Positions 15,009-20,167 of a stretch of DNA of 20,167 bases are shown piece after piece. Numbering within the stretch: the stretch's first letter is position 1; every line of letters starts with the position of its first letter. This DNA comes from JAQWQB01 sp047636995 (lineage in GTDB: Bacteria; Bacteroidota; Bacteroidia; Flavobacteriales_D; Sanyastnellaceae), in NCBI GenBank assembly GCA_047636995.1, contig JBLIGQ010000048.1, positions 1 to 20,167 on the forward strand, given 5' to 3'. A program made the position numbers and the translations under genes. The notes under the pieces were generated by a model. The model did no database searches and was not told where the DNA came from. It saw only the letters and a program-made list of their open reading frames with translations.

Positions 15009-17159
15009 ATGAAAAGACACCTAATATTAGCTTCCGCATCTTTCCTTATTCTTGGGAGCTGCGCGAATCCAGAACCTCATGTTAAAGAGGAAACCGCAAT
15101 GATGAAAGTTACTTATCCTGAAACGCGGAAAGACGCTGTTTCTGATACCCTCTGGGGAACCGTTGTTGAAGATCCTTACCGTTGGTTGGAAGATGACAAC
15201 GCTCCTGAAGTAAAAGATTGGGTTCAAGCTCAAAATAAGGCTACACGGTCTTTTCTAGACAGTATTCCTTATCGAGACGCCATCAGAGACCGGTATGAAC
15301 AACTCTTTAACTATGAAAAAGTGAGTTCTCCCTTTCGTGTTGGAACGAACTATTTTATTAGTAAGAATGACGGATTGCAAAATCAAAGTGTCATCTACAT
15401 CAGAAGGGGTAAAGATGCCGAAGAAACCGTTTTCTTAGATCCAAACACCTTAAGTGATGATGGAACCGTTACCGCTGGACTCATGGGTGCCAGTGATGAC
15501 GATAAGTTTATGGCCATTACTCGCAATGAGGCGGGTTCTGACTGGGGAGAAATTCGTGTGATGGACATCGAGTCTGGACAAGAAACAGGCGATGTGTTGA
15601 AGTGGGTGAAGTTCTCTGGAGCTGCCTGGTTCAAAGATGGATTCTTCTACAGCCGTTACCCAGAACCAACAGAAGGGGGTGAGCTCTCTGCGGCCAATAC
15701 GTTCCATAAAGTATATTATCACACATTGGGAACAGATCAGTCTGAAGACGAATTAATCTACATGAACGAGAAGGCTCCGAACATGTATCATTGGTCAAAT
15801 ACCACTGAAGATGATAAGTACTTGATCCTATACGCTTCAACCGGAACAGATGGATATGAAGTGTACTACATGGATCTTGAGAACAGAGCAGCCGGATTTA
15901 CAGCGTTGTTCACGGGCTTTGAAAACAAAAGCTCTGTTGTTGAGCACATCGATGGGAGGTTTGTTGTGCAGACCGACATTGGCGCGTCTAAGTATAGACT
16001 CGTATCAATTGACCCTGCCAATCCTGATCAAGCCAATTGGGTTGAGATCTTGCCTGAAACAGAACACCTCTTGGAGTCTGTAACGAACGCTGGAGGGAAG
16101 TTCTTCGCCACCTATCTTGAGAATGCGAATAGCAAAGTATATAAATTGGACCATGATGGTGCAAACAAAGTAGCCATCGCTATGCCAGACGCAACAGGGT
16201 CAGCATACGGATTCGGAGGGGAAGAAGAAGACGAAACTGTTTTTTACACGTTTACTTCGTTCACATACCCTTCTACTATTTTCGAAATGAACATTGAGAC
16301 CGGTGAGTCTGAATTGTATTACGCGCCAGAATTGGAATTTGATCCAATGGCGTTCGAATCAAAAGAGATTTTCTATAAGAGTAAAGATGGAACCGAAGTA
16401 TCACTCTTCATCGTCCACAAAAAAGGATTGAAACTTGACGGAACAAATCCGACGTTGCTCTACGGCTATGGTGGATTTAATGTCTCTTTAACTCCAAGCT
16501 TTAGCACAAGCAACATCATCCTTCTTGAGAACGACGGTGTATACGCCATGGCCAACCTCAGAGGTGGCGGTGAATATGGAGAAGAGTGGCACAAGGCAGG
16601 TATGTTGACTAAAAAGCAGAATGTATTTGATGATTTCATTGCCGCGGCTGAATACCTCATTGCTGAAGGCTATACCAGTTCAGAGAAGCTAGGTATTGCT
16701 GGTGGTTCAAATGGTGGACTGTTGGTAGGTGCGTGCATGGCGCAGCGTCCAGAATTGTTTAAAGTAGCATTCCCTGCGGTAGGAGTAATGGACATGCTTC
16801 GCTACCACAAGTTCACCGTTGGGTGGGGCTGGGTTCCGGAGTATGGAAACGCAGACAGCAGTAAAGTTGATTTTGACAACTTGTATGGCTACTCTCCAGT
16901 GCACAACCTGAAAGATGGAACTGCTTACCCAGCAACCATGATCACAACGGCTGATCATGATGACCGTGTTGTACCAGCGCATAGCTTCAAGTTTGCAGCG
17001 CGATTGCAGGCGGCTCATTCTGGTGATGCTCCGGTGCTCATTCGCATTGAGGAGCGCGCAGGACATGGTGCAGGGAAACCAACATCGAAAGTGATTGATG
17101 AACAAGCAGACAAGTGGGCATTCATGTTTATGAACATGGGAGTGAAGCCACAGTACTAA
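15009..17159 (+). CDS. Prolyl oligopeptidase family serine peptidase (S9A), lipoprotein
   Basis: 716 aa, matching the roughly 710 aa of classical prolyl oligopeptidases. The N-terminus is a lipoprotein signal with LGSC (lipidated C18), so the enzyme should sit on the outer face of a membrane, in the periplasm or at the surface. Residues about 34-440 are the N-terminal segment (VEDPYRWLEDD) and propeller that gates access for short peptides. Residues 450-716 are the alpha/beta-hydrolase domain. YGYGGFNVSLTPSFS is the family signature; the triad is S567 (GGSNGG), D651 (DHDDRVVP) and H686 (GHGAGKP), with R653 at the substrate-contact position. It hydrolyses short peptides after proline. The gene sits 74 nt after the LytTR regulator with no terminator between, so co-transcription is possible. 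An intrinsic terminator follows directly. Confidence 0.96.
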   Translation: MKRHLILASASFLILGSCANPEPHVKEETAMMKVTYPETRKDAVSDTLWGTVVEDPYRWLEDDNAPEVKDWVQAQNKATRSFLDSIPYRDAIRDRYEQLFNYEKVSSPFRVGTNYFISKNDGLQNQSVIYIRRGKDAEETVFLDPNTLSDDGTVTAGLMGASDDDKFMAITRNEAGSDWGEIRVMDIESGQETGDVLKWVKFSGAAWFKDGFFYSRYPEPTEGGELSAANTFHKVYYHTLGTDQSEDELIYMNEKAPNMYHWSNTTEDDKYLILYASTGTDGYEVYYMDLENRAAGFTALFTGFENKSSVVEHIDGRFVVQTDIGASKYRLVSIDPANPDQANWVEILPETEHLLESVTNAGGKFFATYLENANSKVYKLDHDGANKVAIAMPDATGSAYGFGGEEEDETVFYTFTSFTYPSTIFEMNIETGESELYYAPELEFDPMAFESKEIFYKSKDGTEVSLFIVHKKGLKLDGTNPTLLYGYGGFNVSLTPSFSTSNIILLENDGVYAMANLRGGGEYGEEWHKAGMLTKKQNVFDDFIAAAEYLIAEGYTSSEKLGIAGGSNGGLLVGACMAQRPELFKVAFPAVGVMDMLRYHKFTVGWGWVPEYGNADSSKVDFDNLYGYSPVHNLKDGTAYPATMITTADHDDRVVPAHSFKFAARLQAAHSGDAPVLIRIEERAGHGAGKPTSKVIDEQADKWAFMFMNMGVKPQY

Positions 17160-17179
17160 ATAATTCAATAAAAAATTTG

Positions 17180-17207
17180 AAAGGGCTCACTTCGGTGGGC
17201 CTTTTTT
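17180..17207 (+). terminator. Intrinsic terminator after the prolyl oligopeptidase gene
   Basis: An 11-bp stem (17180-17190 with 17195-17205) closes a TTCG tetraloop flanked by C and G, the very stable UUCG type. Two positions are G-T wobbles, and a run of T follows to 17207. It begins about 20 nt after the peptidase stop. The opposite-strand gene ends at 17229, so the hairpin lies between convergent genes. The A-rich side gives only a partial T-run on the minus strand, so it may serve both directions weakly. Confidence 0.88.
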
Positions 17208-17228
17208 ATGCGCTAAAGCGAAGGAGAA

Positions 17229-19421
17229 TTATTCTACGTCAGAAGTGATGGTCAGTTCCAGAGGGTCTTCTTGTCCTTCAAGGAACAAGGTCACTTTCCT
17301 AGAAATGATGCCGTTCAATCCGGAGGGGTCAAACTGCACATTGATTTCTGTTGATTCTCCCGGAGCAAGCTTATTGCTTGTCAACACAGGAACGGTGCAG
17401 CTGCATGAGCTAGCAATTGAATCAATGCGAATGGTGTCTGTTCCTGAATTGGTCAGAACAAAGGTGGTACTGATCGGACTGTTTTTCGAAATAGTTCCGA
17501 AATCATGCACGAGTTCATTGAATGAACTCGCAACAAATAAACTGTCAGGCATTCCTTTTTGAACACTTTGGATCTCAATCTTCCGCTCCAAACGTGCTCC
17601 TCTAGAAAAGATAGATTCCTGCTCGTCTTCAATGGCATCAGAAACAGATTGATTGGCCTCGTATTCACCAAATGGCACTTCTGTGAAGCTCAATGTAGCG
17701 TGGTTTTTAGCAGTTCCATTCACATAGGAGCGAAAAGCACCTTCTTGGGCATCATTCATGGAATTGACCAAAGAAGCAATTCGTCTTCGGGTCAAATTGA
17801 CGTTGTAATCGCTTTTCGCTCTAGGCGAAGCAAATCCTTTGATTGTCAAGTTGATTGAGTATCCTTTCTCCAGCTCTTTCAGCAGCAAGTCAGAAAAGAG
17901 TGCGAGGTCATTGAAGCCTTTTTCAACGAAAAAGGTGTAGAAATCTTCCACATCAAATTCGGACTCTTCTTTCGTTTCTCCTTTTAATCCTTTTCCATTT
18001 TCACGCAAATACGTTGGACGAAGCTTTTGGTAGCTAGCGAAACAGTCTTCATAACTCCGCTGGGTGGTTGTGTCGCGTGAATTGGGATTTGGTTCATCAT
18101 TGTGGAAGTACAAAGTCACCGGTAAATACGTGTTCAATTCTTCCAGCGTAGCATAAACATCTTTTTCTTCAGTGCGAAGGGAGTCTTTGTATTGGACAAA
18201 GAAAAGGTCAGTGCAACAGAAGTTGTTCGGTTCGTCTGCCGCACTTCTATTGCTTGCGAGAAAGGCGCCTCCAGCCTCTGGGAAGTAGCGGTAGTAAATG
18301 TCGTTGTAAGATGAATTTATAGGGTAGCCTAAGTTTTCTGGGAGGTCAAAACTTCTCGGATATCCTTTGCTTCTGAAGACATCAAAACCACCAAAGCCTT
18401 CATGCCACGTACTACTGAAATAAAGATGCTTCCCGTCAAAGAATGGCGCCAGCTCATCATCAGCAGTGTTTACGTTGTCGCCCGCGTTGGCAGGGGCTTG
18501 CCAGTCACCATTGGGCTGTCTGAATGACCACCAAATGTCCATTCCTCCTCTGGTACCTGGGCGGTTAGAAGCATATAAAAGCACTTCTTGTCCGCCATGA
18601 ACACCAATCCAAGGAGTGGTGCAGTTGTAGCCAGATTTGTTAATGATTGAAATTGAGCTCGGCGCCTTAATCACACCGTCAACCACTTCGGCCTCCATGA
18701 TTCTGCAGGTAGAGTCAGGACATTCAACGAAATAGGCATAGTCTCCATTCGGTGAGAATACGAGGTCTCCTGAAGGGATTCCTGGTTTATGCCAAATGGG
18801 ATCGTAGGTGGCGTCAAGGAAGAAACTACTGTCTGATTGATTGGCTAAATAAGGAGCAAAGTCTGGACGATTGGAAGTAAAGTAGAGCGCACTGTCTTTG
18901 TAGAGTGGAGCAAATTCGCCTTCGGAAGTATTTACATCGCCATCCAATTCGGCAATGGAAATTTGGGAGTCATTCCTTCTAGCGTTAATGGCAAATTCGC
19001 ACGCCTTCACTTCTTGAATACTTTTTTTGTATTCATATCCGTCTTTATCCCTTTTAACCCGCTTGCTGTACTTCTTGAAATTCCGTAAAGCCTTGCTGTA
19101 CTCGCCATTGATTTTTTGCATTTGAGCTAGGTAGAACTGTCCTTTCGGATAGAGTCTTCCCTTGTCTTTGTCATAAGCCCTTTCATAAAGCGCTTCGGCC
19201 TTTGAGTAATTCCGCGTTAATCGCATTGCATTGGCGTAGCTGACGGTAATTTCAAAAGTAAGTGAGTCCAGAGCGTATGCTTCACCGTAGTATTGGGCTG
19301 CTGCGGCATACTCTTGATTCGCTTCAGCTTCTTCGCCCAAAGACAGCCATTGCTTAATGGATTGCGCTGATGCAATGAAGTTAATGGTAAGAAGGAACAA
19401 GACGATTAGTGATCTTCGCAT
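17229..19421 (-). CDS. PorE-like TPR-PD40-OmpA protein with C-terminal DUF1573 domain
   Basis: 730 aa from the ATG at 19421, chosen because it gives a clean signal peptide (MRRSLIVLFLL...ASAQ); an in-frame ATG at 19442 adds only seven residues. In order: TPR-like helices (about 25-120), PD40/WD40-like propeller motifs with LYFTSNRP, LLYASNRPGTRGGMD and LYFSSTWHEGFGGFD (about 165-400), an OmpA-like region that starts at LYFHNDEPNP (about 435) and carries GFASPRAKSDYNVNLTRRR (about 529-546), then a DUF1573 domain (about 635-730) with VHDFGTI and the SSCSCTVP cysteine pair. The first three modules are the order of PorE, the T9SS protein that binds peptidoglycan under the outer membrane. The DUF1573 addition is not part of classical PorE. 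A periplasmic role tied to the cell wall is likely; T9SS membership is inference, since Bacteroidota carry many such paralogs. Confidence 0.88.
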   Translation of the reverse strand: MRRSLIVLFLLTINFIASAQSIKQWLSLGEEAEANQEYAAAAQYYGEAYALDSLTFEITVSYANAMRLTRNYSKAEALYERAYDKDKGRLYPKGQFYLAQMQKINGEYSKALRNFKKYSKRVKRDKDGYEYKKSIQEVKACEFAINARRNDSQISIAELDGDVNTSEGEFAPLYKDSALYFTSNRPDFAPYLANQSDSSFFLDATYDPIWHKPGIPSGDLVFSPNGDYAYFVECPDSTCRIMEAEVVDGVIKAPSSISIINKSGYNCTTPWIGVHGGQEVLLYASNRPGTRGGMDIWWSFRQPNGDWQAPANAGDNVNTADDELAPFFDGKHLYFSSTWHEGFGGFDVFRSKGYPRSFDLPENLGYPINSSYNDIYYRYFPEAGGAFLASNRSAADEPNNFCCTDLFFVQYKDSLRTEEKDVYATLEELNTYLPVTLYFHNDEPNPNSRDTTTQRSYEDCFASYQKLRPTYLRENGKGLKGETKEESEFDVEDFYTFFVEKGFNDLALFSDLLLKELEKGYSINLTIKGFASPRAKSDYNVNLTRRRIASLVNSMNDAQEGAFRSYVNGTAKNHATLSFTEVPFGEYEANQSVSDAIEDEQESIFSRGARLERKIEIQSVQKGMPDSLFVASSFNELVHDFGTISKNSPISTTFVLTNSGTDTIRIDSIASSCSCTVPVLTSNKLAPGESTEINVQFDPSGLNGIISRKVTLFLEGQEDPLELTITSDVE

Positions 19422-19439
19422 AGCAAGCCAAAAAGTAGG

Positions 19440-19470
19440 CAAAATCTATAAGAATAAGGGCGAAGAACAA
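19440..19470 (-). promoter_or_regulatory. Possible promoter for the PorE-like gene
   Basis: On the minus strand TTG (19468-19470) is followed after 19 nt by TAGATTTTG (19440-19448), which has one extra base relative to TAnnTTTG. Initiation a few bases downstream would give a short leader before the ATG at 19421 and would exclude the ATG at 19442, agreeing with the signal-peptide argument for the start. The match is imperfect. Confidence 0.27.
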
Positions 19471-19496
19471 CTACAAAAAGATGCTTCCAATTGGTC

Positions 19497-19892
19497 CTAG
19501 ACTACATCAGGGTTAATGAATACATACGATAGGAAGGAATAATGCAACACATCATTCAGATAATCCATTGATTCATACGAATTGTCTTTGATGTTTATCA
19601 GCACCTGAGAATCATTCTCATTTGCGATTCGAAATTGCTTTTTTGAATGATTCAGCCCAAACCAACTGGATTCTGTTACTTCAATGATGTCATTTACGAA
19701 GAGCACACGATTTGTTTTTGTTTTGAACCTGGTTGCTTCATCTATATTCGTAAAAGGGAGGTTGATGCCGTCCCACCAAAATAGATCTTTGCTGAAAAAG
19801 GCTGTATCATTTTCCAGTCTTCTGTAGCCCATTATTTGATGACCAATCCTGAGACGCTGCAAGGAGGCAATGATGTTTGGGTTGTGATGCAT
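19497..19892 (-). CDS. Hypothetical protein, 131 aa
   Basis: I do not recognise this protein. It has no signal peptide, no membrane segment and one ordinary Met start at 19892. It is rich in Asn, Asp and aromatic residues (FFSKDLFWWDGINLPF near 32-47) and looks like a small soluble beta-rich protein; a motif of the form TNRVLFVNDIIEV at about 60-72 suggests a beta strand pair. The amino-acid composition is natural and no other frame here is better. It lies 75 nt upstream of the PorE-like start in the same direction, so the two could share a transcript, though a possible promoter lies between them. A box one base off TAnnTTTG (TCACTTTG, minus strand, 19903-19910) precedes its ATG, without a -33 partner. 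Confidence 0.62.
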   Translation of the reverse strand: MHHNPNIIASLQRLRIGHQIMGYRRLENDTAFFSKDLFWWDGINLPFTNIDEATRFKTKTNRVLFVNDIIEVTESSWFGLNHSKKQFRIANENDSQVLINIKDNSYESMDYLNDVLHYSFLSYVFINPDVV

Positions 19893-19944
19893 GTTATACT
19901 AACAAAGTGAAGGTGGTTTTGTTGGGAGGGGATTTAGGAAAGGG

Positions 19945-20167
19945 ATGTTAGTTTGGCGATCAATATTGATTTCAAAAGCTTTTTTGAAAGGCCGTAGGGT
20001 CAGCCATTTATGTCTGGCCACTCGATTGTTTCTGACCGTACGATTAGGTCTTGCCACACATTTACCCCTGACTATGAGGTGGCATCAACAATTCTCAATT
20101 TGGACTCTACCTTTATATAGGAATAAGATTAGCCCTTTCCCCAAAGCGAAGTTCGGCACAAAAACAA
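19945..20167 (+). CDS. Doubtful partial open frame running off the right edge
   Basis: A frame opens at ATG 19945 and has no stop through to the window end (74 codons). Its middle translates as four hexapeptides of the form (H/R)-L-x-L-(A/T)-x, encoded by the 18-bp tandem repeats; the rest is low in acidic residues and looks unlike a normal protein. On the minus strand the same DNA also reads openly over part of its length as a Val/Arg/Asn repeat. It may be just a by-product of a repeat whose unit is a multiple of three. No ribosome-binding site or promoter was seen. Low confidence as a gene. Confidence 0.15.
   Translation, partial: MLVWRSILISKAFLKGRRVSHLCLATRLFLTVRLGLATHLPLTMRWHQQFSIWTLPLYRNKISPFPKAKFGTKT
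20005..20076. repeat. Four tandem 18-bp degenerate repeats
   Basis: Units start at 20005, 20023, 20041 and 20059, each exactly 18 bp. Invariant positions are C1, T4, T5, C10, T11 and C14; A6, T9, G12, C15 and A16 are shared by three of four. The pattern is roughly CxxTTAxxTCTGxCCAxx. The units are diverged, so this is an old or selected array and not a fresh duplication. It lies in the otherwise gene-poor right end (19893-20167). Confidence 0.65.

Noticed and set aside
16707..17168. 153-codon open frame antisense to the end of the prolyl oligopeptidase gene
   Set aside because: It lies opposite the conserved catalytic domain with all three triad residues in the plus-strand frame, and its product is Cys/His/Trp-rich with no recognisable domain. 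It is a shadow frame.

Overview
The window looks like chromosome of a marine or aquatic Bacteroidota, probably a Flavobacteriales relative. The grounds are: AT-rich DNA, four proteins that end in type IX secretion (T9SS) C-terminal sorting domains, SprB-type surface modules, a ClpS of the Bacteroidota type, a PorE-like TPR/PD40/OmpA protein, and promoter-like TAnnTTTG boxes instead of strong Shine-Dalgarno sites. I see no rRNA, tRNA, CRISPR array, transposase or phage gene.

Left block (118-14069, all on the minus strand). Transcription runs right to left: clpS, then an M48 lipoprotein protease 2 nt behind it, then after about 100 nt a close-packed run of five genes. These are CRTAC1-like surface protein A (10335-12866), a penicillin-acylase-family Ntn hydrolase (7951-10326), and CRTAC1-like proteins B (5315-7909), C (2652-5243) and D (118-2655). 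Gaps in the run are 8, 41 and 71 nt, followed by a 4-nt ATGA overlap. The four large proteins are paralogs with one architecture: signal peptide, seven Asp-rich VCBS/FG-GAP blades, an ASPIC/UnbV domain, an Ig/SprB-like tail with six conserved cysteines, and a T9SS sorting domain that is canonical in A and eroded in D. A small surface-protein array with an embedded acylase is the most unusual thing in the window.

Middle (14170-17207, plus strand). A LytTR-type response regulator whose phospho-acceptor Asp is replaced by Glu is followed by a full-length lipoprotein prolyl oligopeptidase (S9A) with its catalytic triad intact. A strong UUCG-loop intrinsic terminator closes this block.

Right block (17229-20167). 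On the minus strand are a TPR-PD40-OmpA-like protein with an added C-terminal DUF1573 domain and, upstream of it, an unrecognised 131-aa protein. The last 275 bp hold no certain gene but contain four exact-length 18-bp degenerate tandem repeats inside a frame that stays open to the window end.

Functionally the window is dominated by cell-envelope and secreted proteins: T9SS cargo, a periplasmic peptidoglycan-binding protein, two lipoprotein peptidases and an envelope acylase. The links between them are inferred from gene order only.
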